Shown here: piece by piece, positions 1 through 13,667 of the stretch | Position numbering within the stretch: the stretch's first letter is position 1 | How the letters are laid out: each line of letters starts with the position of its first letter | DNA from: Apostichopus japonicus | Taxonomy: Eukaryota > Echinodermata > Holothuroidea > Aspidochirotida > Stichopodidae | Direction: 5' to 3' | DNA: 64,000 bases | Assembly (NCBI RefSeq): GCF_037975245.1 | Contig: NC_092574.1 | Location: 15,973,213-16,037,212 of the forward strand | The notes under the pieces: model-generated | Seen by the model: the letters and a program-made list of their open reading frames with translations, nothing else | What the model was told of the DNA's origin: nothing | Databases searched by the model: none | Made by a program: the position numbers and the translations under genes

Positions 1-142
1 TGTGGGTGACGTTCCATAATACGCATTCTCTGGATTGTACCTTTGAGTAGTTTTTTGCTATATATAGTTCTGTCTTCTGACTGAATACAGAAGCAGTAAA
101 GCAAAAGGCACCTCAAAACAAGTTTTCTATTCTATTCAACAG

Positions 143-759
143 CTAAGAGACAAACTGCGTCTTGCCCCTGTCAAAATGAAGGAGAAGGAAAATAGCTTGG
201 TCCAACAACGGGAGAAATTATCCAAACTGCAGAAGTTGCAGCCTCTGAAAGGGAAGGTAAAAATTGTCATCCTCTTTGATATTATTTTCAAAGATCATGG
301 TCCTTGTATTTTGGATCTGGTGTGAGTGAAGAAAGAGTGTCATCAACATTTTTTTTTATCAATTCTCTGCCATTATAGTCAAAGGGGCACCTCTGGTCAA
401 CATTATGGTCCTATAATCTGACCTTAAAGTCCAGTTTCAGCTTACTACAACTTGCCCTGATCAACATGGTTGACAACTTTTAATGTTTTCATTGGGGACT
501 TGAAATGTATATAACAGCAGAGGATTGTTTAAAAAATTTAGTTGGAAATTGTCCAACTAGGTTATAGAATTTGCTGATATATAAAAGAAATGTTCAAATT
601 TGTTTAATGTGATTGTTAAAGAACAGTTCAATAAGCTCTGAAATCACATAAGTACTACCCCAACAAAATTCTCTGAAAAGAGATAAATATACAATTATTA
701 TTTTAAAACAATGATGTATTTTCAGTGCTGGTCACAGTTTTCTGTATTTTGTACTTGTT

Positions 760-829
<70 letters not shown>

Positions 830-3800
830 TATATACATAATTATTGTAATATTTTTGTACACATTAAAATGTTATATATATTTAATTAGTTATTTTAATC
901 ATCGTAAACTTCCGTTCCAAACAGACGTATGGTTCTGTGATCCAAACAACAAAGACTTTACCCCCCCCCCCCTCACCTTCTCTGCTACCCCATTTGCCTT
1001 CTCCCAAAGCAGATGGTTATTTTCATGGTCCCGTTTTGTGTCATCTTTAATAGATGGCGAAATTGTCAGATCAAGAAATTCCTGATTTGAAGACTCAGTT
1101 GGCTTCAATCACAGAAAAACTGGAAAAACTGACAAACAAGATTGAAGAGGTTTGTATGGAAAAGTCTGTAAATCCTGTCGTTTATGCAGAAGCTAAATAA
1201 ACTCAGTCTCTGAAATGCTCCTTTTAAAGCCAAATTGATGATGAATTTTCTAGGTTCATGTAAACAACAAGAACGGTCTGCATCATGTGAAAATCAATTT
1301 TGTACCTAAAATCATCCTTTAAGGTAAAAAATCTGTCAGCATTTACTTCTTCTGCATTTTTTTTTAGAAACAGTTAGGTCTGTTTCCAAGACGATAAAGC
1401 ATTGACTTTTATTTATGTTCAGGATACATTTGCATAATCTGTTATGATAAGAAGGAATTGCATTTAATGAGGAGTCTTGAGATTAAATTTTAAATAAGCT
1501 AAGTTTAAATTTACATCAGCACACTAGAGTTAAGTATGTGTATATTGATGTGTAGAATGAAGAAAACATTACGTGAGTTGCAATGACAAGAAATTGCATG
1601 TACAATGAGAGTTATTCATACACTTCACATGAAATGCTAGATTTGTGCTCACACTACAAAGTTGCAAAATTTGTATTCTCAGGAGGAAAATCATTTGAGC
1701 ATGTTGCAAGGAGATGAAACCATGGCCAGTAATCTGAAACCTGACATCAATATGTTGGATCAGCATCGTATCACACTTAATGAACTAGAACGACAGATTG
1801 GAAACCTGCAACAGAGAATCTCTGGGGAAGGTAAGGATGGAAATAGTGAATTCAGCTTCCAAAAGCAACACCGAAGAAGCATTCTTTTGGGAGGCATGCA
1901 CTTCATTGAGAGGCATGCACATCATTCAGAGCGTGCACTTTCTTCATTAAGAGGCGTGCACTTCGTCCAGAGCTGTGCACTTCATTCGGGGGGTGCACTT
2001 CCTTCATTAAGAGACGTGAACTTCATTTAAAAGGATGCACTTTATTTGGAGGCATGCACTTCATTGAGAGGTGTGCACTTCATTAATAGAGGTGTGCACT
2101 TCATAAGGAGACATGCACTTCTTTAAGAGGTATGCACTTCTTGTGTCAAACTTTTCAAAAGAATGACAATATTAACACTGCAAAGAAAAAGGGATGAAAG
2201 TGGGTACAGAAATCAAAATGTGGTTTATATTGCTTGAAGAAGTTTCACAGGAACGTTGCTATTTAAGCATCCGAAAACTTATTCTAATATTGGGTATCAA
2301 CTTCAGGGTTAATTAAGAGGCCTGGGAAATTAGGGATAAAGAATATTATGTATGCTCATTTTCATTGTTAACTTAAGGAGAACAACGACCTTCAAACAGT
2401 GGGCCAGGTGTGATGTAACTGTCCCTGTGACCTGGGACTGGCATGGTCAAACTAATAATATAAACTATCAGTGTTAGAAATAGAGATATTTCCTTCTATT
2501 TTACAGAGAAGATTACTTCATGTTGTGCAAAGGCAGAATTTTTTAGAATAGTTTTCTTTTTTTATGTTTTCTGTACAAGTCTGGGGGAAACCTTATGCTG
2601 AAGGTGAAGTTGAAAGTCAGAGAACCTATTGATGAGAAATGCACCTCGGTTTAAAGTTCATGCTAGTTTGTATTTACCACATTACTGCAAGAACCTTGTT
2701 AATCGCTGGAAGTAAAATGGTCAACAAATAGTCAAAAAGTAATTAAATGCATGCAAATTATTAAAGATCCATTTATTGTTGTTATATAAAATATGGTAAG
2801 GAATTACACAGCCTGCTCGATTCCTGTTTTCCCTTTTCCTTTTCAGGGAGGGTCAGAACCATTGAGGAGGTGAACAACGAACACGGAGAGTTTGAAATTC
2901 AAGTGTAAGTTTTTGCAAACTCATTGTTTTGTTTGACGTGTTATAGGAAATTGGCTGATATAATAGGTATCTTTTTGATTGGCTGTCTTTAACAAGAATC
3001 CATTTATGTTGCCATGTGCAAGTATACACAGTCTGGGCCTTTTGGCTAAGATCATGTGTAGTATCTCTTCCCTTTCGAGGGGAATGGTGATGCACACCTG
3101 ACGATGATCACAGTACAGTCACAGTCCTGATGTAAGGGGACTGGGGTTGAGAGCGGATCAGTCGTTCGGTAGTTTGGTTTTCGTGCCCAGGTTCTCTCCT
3201 GGGCGACTTTTTCTTAAAAAGTAGTATAGACAGTCTCCAATTGCATAACAAGAAACATTAAAAGAGCCTTGTCATTACTTTCTAGCAGTCTGTCTCCAAA
3301 TAGTATTCCAAAGAGGTTATATTGTTATTTCTATATTGATGTGTTTAATCAGTTATCTCACAAAAGCAAAACTCTCAAGAATATTTATATCATGTTCTGT
3401 GGAATAAATAGTTCAACAGGTGATCCGACAGATGGGAATTCATACTTAATTCCTCCCCTTTAACTCTGGAAAAGAACAAATGTTCTTTGTGAATGTAAAA
3501 CTCAAACACATCTGGAAATGTTCCTCTTCTTCAGTTGTAATTTCGGGGAGATTTTGTTTAATGTTCTTCTTTTTTCCGGTGGGCTTGTTATCACAGTAAT
3601 GCTTTAAACAGTGCTTTGGAGTTAAAACAGCGTCAGAGAGACGATTACATGGAGAATGTACAAATACTTAGAGGGACCATCAACAGCATATCATCAGAAA
3701 AGTTGCGATTAGCAGGAAGACTGCAACAGCAGGACAAGCTGGAGACAAAAAAGACCGAGCTTGTTACCAACAGCAAGAAGCTACAGAGAGATATTGAGGT

Positions 3801-3887
3801 AACTTTAAATGATACAGCTATGATATAGTCTACAGAGCGTCTTACATGGTACATAAGTATGCATGCATACATAGATTAAGATACATA

Positions 3888-3941
<54 letters not shown>

Positions 3942-6900
3942 ATTTTACTGGATCGCAACTTGCGAATATTAGTTTCACACGCTTCTGCGTTCTTTGCTAA
4001 TCTGCTTCTCGCTCTCTTGAATGTTACGACTGTTTTCTTCTTTTCCGGTTCAGTGGGCGCAGGTGTCTGCATTTGGAGATAAGTTCTGATATTTTGTTGA
4101 GTAATTTTATCTTTTGTGTTTGTGCAGCGATTAAATGCCACTTTCTCCTCGAGGAACAAATTGCACAGTGTGTCACTACTGGGGCCGGTGTTCGTTTGCT
4201 TAAGAATCGACCATTTTACTGTGAAGTTCTGCTGGTCATCTTTGAGTTCCCAGATGAATTTAGACATTTCTGTTTCGTTTGAGTATGCTTTATTCCGGAA
4301 GGATTTTGTGTGGTTGTTGAACCTTGTAAGAAATTGCCCTTGTGCTGGACTGTGGCCTTGTATATATTGGGTTCAGTCAAGCATTTCTCTGCCAGGGGCC
4401 ATGCACGCCACTGATGACTGTGAGCAACAGCTGTTACATTCTTAGATGAACGTCGGGCCCACTCACTGACTTTAACCACATTCTTAGATATTCAAATTTA
4501 TTGTATGTATCATTTTAATTTCTTACAGAGCCATAAAGAAGAAATCGAGCCTCTCAAGGTAGGCAAACTTTTCTCACCATGTCAGCCAACTCTCAGGCCC
4601 ACAACCTAGGAGCGTCCATGAGGACTAAGCCATGACCCATCAGACCCCCCCCCCCACCTTTCAGAATCAATGCACATAATGCATAAAAGCTAGCTTTAAC
4701 TGTGGACGTTGACAAGCCTCCAAACCTGTAGTGAAATTTTTCAAGAGTCTGTAAAAATTCTTGACTCACTGAAAATTAATTGCAACCCACTTTTGGATGG
4801 CACCCCATAGTTTTGTGGACTTTCGTTTTAAATAAACTAGCCTCTTGTAGTGTTTTGATTGTATTAATATTTAGGGAAGTTGAAAACATGAAAATGGAAT
4901 GGAAAATGGAATTTCTTTTCTTAAAAGAGCTTGTGAACAAAGCAATGAATATTGCTGTCATGGCTATAAAAAGAAACCCCAAATTTGGACAACAACAGCA
5001 AGAGAGTTTACTGTATCTACTAGCACTGATTTACTGTAGTACTCAATACAATTGGTTTACTGTGTGACTGTATTAGCCTCTCACTTTGTATGATGTATTG
5101 ATGTGACCATACTAAATTAACATATTACCTGATATGGTGGTTTAATGTGACTGTATTTGCATCTTACTTGGTATTCTGCAACCATATTTGCATAATCAGG
5201 CATACTATGTATGCACCATATTTGCATACTTGACACAACGGTTTGACATGACCATGTTAACATTTACGTAAACATTATAATGTCTCAGTGCAACCATATT
5301 TGCATGTTACTTGATAAAATGAATGGTGTTACCATATATTCAAATTACTTGATACATTGTATGGTGGTGATGTTTATTATCATGCCCTTATACGATAGTA
5401 TGACTATATAATAAGCAAATGACTTGATATACATTGATATAACCTTATTAGCATATACTTGATACATAGCAATCTTTGGACATTGTCAAGCACTTGATAC
5501 AATAGTATGACTGTATAATTAGCAAACTAATTGATATATATTGATGGAACCTTAGTAGCATTTACTTGATACATAGCAGTCTTGGGACATGATTGTCAAG
5601 TACTTGATACAATGCTATGACTGTATAAATAGAAAATTACATGATATACATTGATGTAACCATGTAAGCATATTACTTTATACAATGGATTGATTTTTCT
5701 ATATTATTGCATTACTTGATATGATGTATGAATGTGACCATATAGGCTTACTGCTCCTTTTAATGTACTGATTATTTTATATCACACTGCGTTTGCAGAA
5801 AACTATAAAACTATGAGTCTTTTGTGACATCTTTAGAGGGCAGTATTGACTTACTTTATCAATAACTGACATCTTCTATTTTGTTCAGACGAAACTCAAG
5901 AAACTGGAACATGACAAGAGAGATCTTGTAACAAAGAAAGAAACAGCTCTGGATAAACTGCAGACAGAGGTAGGACTCTAGTAGCTAAATAAGGCACAGT
6001 GTTAAAAACGGAAAGCTGCAGCAGCTGCAGGCTGCATCAAACTCAAACAATTTAGACCAGTTTAGACCAGCAGTACCTATTTATGTGAAATGCAGATCAC
6101 AAAAGATTTTGTCCTAGGGCTGCAGCCTCACTGCAGCCCTCTCAGTATGGGACTTTTGACAGGGTGCCTACAGAGGATCTATTAATGAGGTATTTTAATT
6201 TGTGCATTGCAAATGAATCAGTTTGTTTCTTGAGTGAAACAAAAATGAGGGGGTAATCTATAGATTATAGATCAATGAGGTGGTAATCTCTAGAATAAGT
6301 TAACTGAGGGGGTAATCTATAGAATAAGATAAATGAGGGATAATCTATAGATTAAGAAAAATGAGGGGTAATCTATAGAATAAGTTAAATTAGGGGGTAA
6401 TCTGTAGATTTAGGTAAATGAGGGGGTAATCTCTAGAATAAGTTAACTGAGGGGGTAATCTATAGAATAAGATAAATGAGGGATAATCTATAGATTAAGA
6501 AAAATGAGGGGTAATCTATAGAATAAGTTAAATGAGGGGGTAATCTATAGATTATAGATAAATGAGGGGGTAATCTCTAGAATAAGTTAAATGAGGGAGT
6601 AATCTATAGAATAAGATAAATGAGGGATAATCTATAGAATAAGTTGAATGAGGGGTGATCTATAGAATAAGATAAATGAGGGGGTAATCTATAGAATAAG
6701 TTGAATGAGGGGTAATCTATAGAATAAGATAAATGAGGGGTAATCTATATATTAAGATAAATGAGGGGGTAATCTATAGATTAAGATAAATGAGAGGTAA
6801 TCTATATATTAAGATAAATGAGGGGGTAATCTATAGGATAAATTAACTGAGGGGGTAATCTATAGAATAAGTTGAAGATTATGATATAAGATGATGTGGA

Positions 6901-9900
6901 ACATGCACTGATACCAAGATATAAAATGATTGTACGATTATAAGTTTTAAAGCTAAGGTACACTCTTAATACATCCATTTATGCTATTGGTGTGTCACCT
7001 CGCAGTATTATCATTAACATGTTTGTATAATACCGTCATCGACTAGTAGACTGTTTGTTACTACATCCTGATTGTGCAGGGAGTTGATTTGTATGTAACC
7101 CTCAATTGAAGCTGTAGCTGTAACACTATTGCTGTGGATGGGACTATGTGAGTTTGATTCAAACAGAGGTGATGGATGCTTACAGAGCTCCAGCTGAATC
7201 AAAATTTATGGTGTAAAACACATTTCAACATCAGAGGTAAACAGATTCCTGAAGAGGATATTCTATGTGGCATGCGATACCTAACAAAAGTATTAGAGTT
7301 GTTTAATAAGAAAACAGAAAAACATCTGGCATAATACTAACGTTTTGATCTCACAAGTTTTCTTTTCAAAAAAAATGTTATGACAATATGTTAACCAAGT
7401 TATTTTATAGTTGTAGTAAATATGTTGTAAGTTTGAAATCACTGCCTTTGTCTGTTAAGATCTGCATAGTGCATACTGAACTTCTTACCACTGCGTGTGA
7501 ACAGTGTTTTTTGTTCCAACAAAACTGTCAGTGTTCTACAGGCTCAACATTGGAAGTAATACTCCAACCTCTACCAAGACTCTGAATTCCAAATTGAACC
7601 CTTTCAGGTCAAATATGGTAATAGCTATGCTGTATGCCAAGTGCACCCTGTATGGCCTGCAATATCATCAGTAATTTAATATGCTTTTCATTTTGTTTTT
7701 TCCTCTCCAGCTGAAAACGATTGTTGACAAAATGCAAGAGATAGACCGGTATTCTGAAGAAATCAACAGGTTAACATTTGTGCTACTTGGTGTTCTTACT
7801 TAATAGCCAAGATGTAAAGTAGAAAAATTTATCAAAACAAGTATTATCAACTTACAAATATCTCACTATTTAAGAAGAAGTGCTACTGCATTTTGTCTTG
7901 TGTCCCCCACCCCTCCCCCCACCCTCACTTTCACTGGGCACATTTGGAGCATTAAAATATGCAGGTAGAAGTTTGGACAATCTTTTGAAAGGAAATGGTA
8001 TCACGATTGTTCATCAAATAGAGCTGTCCAAACATGAAACAAATTATTTTATTTTGTCCGTCATACTTGGTAATCATTTCTAAGAAGTCAATTCTGTTAA
8101 AAAAAAAACACCAGGTCCATATAAAAAGTAGGCCGTAATTTTCGTGCTAAATATTTATTAACTTTGACACATCTGAAATATCACCTTTTTTTCCCTTTTC
8201 TTTTTTTCCCGTAGGTACCTGTCTTCTGGCAAGCCTGACATGTTGAGGACAATGGCTTCTAACTTAGAAGAATTAAGAGGGAAAACTTCCAAAGCTGAAG
8301 AAGAGGAATCTAAATTAAAACAGCTGATTGACCAGCTGACCAAAGACATCGTTAAGGAAGAGGTGGGCCCAAAATACATGCAAAGATGTGTTAATATCTT
8401 CATACAAAATTAGTCATGAAATTAGTCTTCAAACCATGATTGGATTTGTGGATTGTCATTGCTACATTCCCCTTACCCAGGTAACAATGGTGGATCATCT
8501 TCACATCTGAGTAAGAGGTAGATGGTACTCTATGGTGTACTGGTTTGTTGCTCCTTATAGTTGAGTGTTGCTCCTAGCAGTGGAGTTTTGATCCCACAGT
8601 GGAGTGTTGCTCCTTACAGTGGAGTGTTCCTCCTCGCAGTGGAGTGTTGCTCCCCACAGTGCTGTGTTACTCCCCACAGTGGAGTGTTACTCCCCACAGT
8701 GGAGTGTTACTCCCCGCAGTGGAGTGTTGCTCCCCACAGTGGAGTGTTGCTCCTCACAGTGAAGTGTTGCTCCTCGCAGTGTAGTGTTGCTCCTCACGGT
8801 GGAGTGCGTATCCTTATGAAATAATGGGTATTGTTTCGGTTTTGAACTGTTTATGATTTTGCTTGTTAAGGTTTTCTTCAAGTGCCCACATCACACGATT
8901 AAGAATGATTCTTAAAAGGATATTTCAGTGGTTTAAAATGCAGGGAATTTACTTCATGTAAAAGTCAATACCACATCTTCATTGCATTTTTTATGGCAAA
9001 GATATCAATTTTTTGGGTTAACAATCTGCTTGATTTGTACTCAGATCCAAGAGCGAGATCTTTACGATAACATTCAACTCCGTAAGAAGCAAGCAGAAAT
9101 CAAAGAAGTGGATGCCAAGCTTGCAGAGTTGCAACAACAGCGTGGTGGTCTCGACTCTACTGGTCTGCTCAGAGAGAAACACAAACTCAACTCGGAGTTG
9201 TCAAAATTATTCAAGGAAAAAAACCAGGCCGGAGGAAGGGAGTCCATATTGAAGGAGGAGGTTAGGAAAGTGGAGGCAGAAGTAAATTCTGAAAAATACA
9301 GAACGGCCAAAGACAAGTTTAACAACGTTATGATCAAATTGAAGGTAAATTTGGTCAAACCAAACCCAAAGAATATATGACATTTACGAATGCTACTTAA
9401 AGATTACTCTCTTTGACAGTCCTCTACAGTAGCATGTGTGTATCAAAGATCACAGTGAACTTGACACAGTTATGGTGCTTAGAGCAATTCATTATGCCAT
9501 ATACAATATTATAAAAGATTGACATGTATTTTTATGTTTAAGTTACTCTACCTAAAAAAATTAGAAAGAAATTCATCATAAACTACACTAAATACATTTT
9601 CAAAAGTATGACATTTTCATTATTTTTCAAATGAAATTTTTTCATGATAATATTCCATTCATGAAAATTCTGTGATAAAGTTTCTCCCTCATTCACAGAC
9701 GGTAGAAGTTGCCAACAAAGATTTGGACAAATACTCAAAAGCGCTTGATACGTAAGTTGCAAAGCGACGATGAATATTTAATGTTCTTCTGTTTTTATTT
9801 CACTCTTTCCATTGATGTGGGTAATCTTTAAATACAATTTATCACTAAATTTCCGCAACAGCAAAATTCACAGAAATTTGTTTAAACAATACAAAGCAGC

Positions 9901-12900
9901 TCCTTTGAAGGACTATTTTTGATGTAGTTTGGTCTGCGAAAAAATCTGATCTCTTGACCAATATTTCAAATCAAGATTAGAAATTCATCATTGGTAACAT
10001 GGTGTTTAATGCAAAACCATCAACTGATAATTAAGTTAAATAATGAATATGATTGGCTTTGCTTAATTCTGGAGCCTGGATGTTCTTTTGGAAACAATTA
10101 TCATTTTGCACAAACAAGCACGAAAGAAATGCTGATTTGAAAATGTCAGATATCTCAAAACAATATATACATTTCATATGCAGAGTGCTTGGCAAAAAAA
10201 GTACACCGTATAATATTTTCTATCTTGGAAAATGTAACTAAGAATTAACGGCAGTTCCAAGGCGAATAAAGAACGCACGCAGACTTGAGTTTCCTAGTCT
10301 AGAGAGCCAGAGTGTATCTGTCTCATGTATATTCTATCAGGTCAGAGTTACAATACAACGGAATGTGTATTAATTAGCATAGTATGTATAGAACTTTCTA
10401 TTACGTAATTAGGCTGGCACAGATATATTTATAGGTACAGTATGTTTTCTTGATTATGTAACATAATATATGGGTATAATATTTCTTATATAGTTATTCT
10501 TGCTGTCCCTCAGTTATTAAGGTTTGTAGTCTGGAGGTCACCGGGTCAAATCCTGTTCTAGTCTAAGCTTTCTTTGGTCTTTGCCAATTTGTATATAATT
10601 TGTTTATTGACAAGCACCTCTTCAAGTGTTTGGTTTTTTCTTTATTCACGTGATTTTAAACTGCAGAGTGTTTGATTCTTTTCAGAGCTATCATGAGATA
10701 CCACAAGATGAAGATGGAGGAAATTAATAAGGTTATCAAAGAGTACTGGAGAATGACTTACAAGGGGAATGGTACGATTTTAGGAAAGGATGAAGGTTGA
10801 TACCTATCAAAGAGAAGCGGAGAATGTCTTAATACAAGGGAAATGGTAGAATTCAGATATCCCATGATTTCTATTGTATTGAAAAGTCTTCATCAAAGTT
10901 TTGGCTGGGATGCCTTTATTGTGTGTTTCTGCCTTTAAGTTACTGTTTGTATGGTAGGATAGTCATTCATCTACTTATTATACACAACTGCACCCTCACT
11001 TCTATGAGCACTTTGCTTCTTTGCTATATTATCATTTACATATTGTAATCATTCCCTAGTTGTATTTGTGTCAAAACTGTATATAGATATATATATATGT
11101 TTATGTTTATATATATTAATAAACAGAACATAAACAGAACTAGTATTGTTCGATACAGGTGTCAAACGCCTACAGTGGAATTACGACCTTCCTTACTGGT
11201 TTCGAACTTCTGGACATACCATCAGCGTCCATAGCCAAGTTGGTTAGGGTGTCCGCATAAAAGCAGGAGGCCCGGGTTTGAATCACTGTTCCAGATTTTC
11301 CACTACAATTTCAATTATATAATATATTTCTCTCTAAGTATGGCTCTCCTTTTGTTAACCTCTTTTTAAAGACATTGATTACATCGAGATCCAGTCAGAG
11401 GCAGATTCTTCATCTTCAGTTACCACAAGGAAATCCTACAATTACAGGGTAAGTTAACAATCATACCACCACAGAGAAATGGAGAACGTTTCTCTTTTGA
11501 CTTCTCAATAACAAGATCCTTATCACCAAAGCAGATTTGTATTGATGTTAAGATTAGATGAAACTTTATTAATCAGTTTGAATAATAGAAAAGTAAACTT
11601 TTAATGAACAAGCATCAACCATTTTGGTCCTAATAATTAATATACATTGTTCCATTGTAACCACAGTTTACTCTCACCCATGTCATTGGAATAGGACATC
11701 TGTATAAATAAGATCATTTACATTGATGTGTTTACTAAGAAGGGATCCAAAGTTGTGGCCCACAATCAATATAGAGATCAATAAGTTGATATTTTGTGCT
11801 AGATTATCCAAAGTGGGATTTAATGTGTTGGTTTTGTTAACTGAAGTAGATTTTGCACATTTTGAAGTAACCAAATATCATATATTTTGACATTTCAAGC
11901 TGAGATCAAATGAGTCTGTTGTCTTTTATCTTTTAAATGTGTGATTCATTGACAGGTTGTCATGGTGAAAGGGGATACCGAGATGGACATGAGAGGGCGC
12001 TGCAGTGCTGGACAGAAGGTATTGAACGTCACAATATTAAGGCAGACTTGACATTCTCTCAGAATTTAGCATCAGTGTTTGAAGGATTTGAGGGACTTTA
12101 GTCACAAAATCAATTTTTATGTGTTGTCAGATCATTAATTAGCACTGCGTCCATGTTCTATTTTTGTGTGCTTTCACTTTTTGAGAAACATCCCATTAAA
12201 CATCTCAGGCTCATGATTTAAAATGGCTGGATTACTTAGTCTAACTCACAGGCCTTTTGACACATGTTTAATGGTGTAGTACCTTATCTTAACTTCTCTT
12301 TGAAGTGTTTGCGCCTTATATTCTGATATTTTTTCAATTTTTCATATCTTAACCCTTTATGCTTCTTGACTTCCACATCTTACAGGTACTCGCATCTCTC
12401 ATCGTTCGTCTTGCATTAGCCGAGACCTTCTGCCTCACTTGTGGAATTTTAGCGTTGGACGAGCCTACTACGAATCTAGATCGTGTCAACATTGAGGGAT
12501 TAGCCTACGCTCTTGTAGAGTAAGTTTCAATATGTTATGTGTTATTTGGTGGGGGGGGTTATTGCTAAGCACTGCTACTGTTCTCATTCCCTCCCATTGT
12601 AAAGGACCCCTCACAAAATCCTGTATCTCACAAAGCTATTAAAGACATTACAATGTTTGCTTTCTTTCTCAGCATTATTAAAAGCCGTGAAAACCAGAGA
12701 AATTTTCAGCTGATTGTTATCACCCACGACGAAGACTTTGTGGAGTTACTCGGACGGTCTGATTATGCTGATTATTTCTACAGAGTATCTAAGAACAATG
12801 AGTGAGTTCGGTACCCTTTAACTTTGTGCTGCCTCCCACCTCCCCCTCCCCTCCCCCATCTTTCTCTGATCCTCTTTCATTTTCTTGGAGATTCCAATAA

Positions 12901-13667
12901 TTATTCTTTTTGCATCAAAATGGAGGGGGAGGGTACAAGTCTAATGGTCCCTCCAACCCTTTGTGGGGAAATAAGTTGAAGTACCTTCATGAAAATGGTA
13001 CCAGATTTGAAGTATTAAACGAAGCTCAATTTAGCATATTGAAGGTTTGCCTTTCTTTGCTCAATTGGAGTTGCTAGAGGGCCAAATCACCATTTGGAAG
13101 CTTTTTCCACTACTTATTACAACTTTCTTTGGAATGACCTAAATGCCCCGACAATTTCTTTTTCATCTTTGGTCAATTCAGCAGGACAATTTGCGTAGGA
13201 TAGAATAAGTACATGTCTTGGGAAATTGGGGATGTATGCCAACCATACCAAGATGTAATATATACTGAAATTTGAAATAGCTGTTTGCATTTGTTTAGCA
13301 ATTTTGAGTACAAATTATAACATGGTGTCAGAAGTGGGATATATATTACAGCTTGACAACATAGATAAGCAAGGCGGGTGCACTGACTTACGCATACTCC
13401 CAGTGTCTTACATGGTGTAATCTTAAGGTTCATACATAGTAAACAGGCACACGTTACCCCTCCCTTCACCCCAGTAGCACTATTTGCTTTTTTTTCATCA
13501 CTGACGTCTCAGAAGAATCAAGTCTCATTCTGTCTTGTATTTCTTGCAGGTATTGTTTCATTCAATTCCTTCCACCTCCTTCCTTTATTCATATCATCAT
13601 TTGTTTTCCTTTTATTTACAGGGCAAAGTCAGTCATTATGAAGAAAGACATTGCTGCATTAACGTGA
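143..13667 (+). CDS. RAD50: RAD50 DNA double-strand break repair ATPase, C-terminal part (5' end outside window)
   Basis: RAD50 is the SMC-like ATPase of the MRE11-RAD50-NBS1 complex, which senses and tethers DNA ends in the nucleus. Seventeen coding exons join in frame: 143-256, 1054-1149, 1683-1830, 2847-2904, 3597-3798, 4529-4558, 5889-5969, 7711-7769, 8215-8362, 9045-9344, 9699-9751, 10686-10771, 11372-11448, 11956-12018, 12386-12519, 12673-12801 and 13622-13667. All junctions have AG/GT borders and matching phases, giving about 607 residues against roughly 1,300 for the family. The first eleven exons are a Lys/Glu/Gln-rich coiled coil. The C-terminal ATPase lobe follows: the ABC signature RGRCSAGQK (11956-12018), Walker B plus D-loop [10 protein letters not shown] (12386-12519) and the H-loop VITHDEDF (12673-12801). 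The N-terminal Walker A lobe and the zinc hook lie upstream of this window. The last exon, ending in TGA at 13665-13667, supplies 14 residues and is the least conserved. The phase of the first exon is inferred. Identity is near certain from the ATPase motifs. Confidence 0.96.
766..834. repeat. (TA)n microsatellite
   Basis: About 69 bases of almost pure TA dinucleotide repeat in the first RAD50 intron visible here. Apparent reading frames through it encode only Tyr-Ile repeats and are not genes. Confidence 0.97.
1870..2150. repeat. Minisatellite, ~20-25 bp unit, in RAD50 intron
   Basis: Degenerate tandem units built around a core like GCATGCACTTCATT, repeated about a dozen times with point changes and small indels. 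It begins about 40 bases after the donor at 1831. Some frames stay open across it, but the peptide is repetitive and lies outside the RAD50 reading frame. Confidence 0.85.
3890..3938. repeat. (AT)n microsatellite
   Basis: Nearly uninterrupted AT dinucleotide run of about 48 bases in the RAD50 intron just after the exon ending at 3798. Confidence 0.96.
5080..5720. repeat. Diverged tandem repeat, ~110 bp period
   Basis: Phrases such as ACTTGATACA, GTATGACTGTATAAT and GATATACATTGATG recur in the same order. The clearest copies start near 5400, 5507 and 5616, a period of roughly 110 bases; shorter relatives extend to both sides. It lies in the RAD50 intron between exons 4529-4558 and 5889-5969. 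No coding content is seen. Confidence 0.7.
6240..6875. repeat. Minisatellite, ~28-31 bp unit, in RAD50 intron
   Basis: More than twenty tandem units of the type AATGAGGGGGTAATCTATAG followed by AATAAGATA or AATAAGTTA. Units differ at a few sites, and some blocks of several units repeat as a group (the pattern at 6270-6390 recurs near 6420-6540), which suggests duplication of multi-unit blocks. No gene inside. Confidence 0.93.
8545..8815. repeat. Minisatellite, 18 bp unit, in RAD50 intron
   Basis: About fifteen tandem copies of an 18-base unit close to CAGTGGAGTGTTGCTCCC. The unit is a multiple of three, so several frames stay open on both strands with an 18-base peptide period. These are repeat artefacts within the intron between exons 8215-8362 and 9045-9344. 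Confidence 0.93.
10500..10575 (+). repeat. Possible tRNA-derived SINE fragment
   Basis: Short segment with a B-box-like GGGTCAAATCC near 10543-10553, preceded by tRNA-arm-like sequence. No clear A box or poly-A end. It sits in the RAD50 intron between 9751 and 10686. Weak call. Confidence 0.3.
11185..11310 (+). repeat. tRNA-derived SINE head (RAD50 intron)
   Basis: TAGCCAAGTTGG near 11233 resembles an RNA polymerase III A box. About 40 bases later GGTTTGAATC near 11275 resembles a B box, after the arm-like AGGCCCGGG. The spacing and order fit a tRNA-derived SINE promoter. Acceptor-stem pairing is not evident, so this is not a functional tRNA call. Confidence 0.6.

Noticed and set aside
711-1085. 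Plus-strand frame with a Tyr-Ile run
   Set aside because: The run is the (TA)n microsatellite in a RAD50 intron; the rest overlaps intron and the start of a RAD50 exon in the wrong frame.
8561-8881. Repetitive Ser/Cys/Pro frames on both strands
   Set aside because: Products of the 18-bp minisatellite, whose unit length is a multiple of three.
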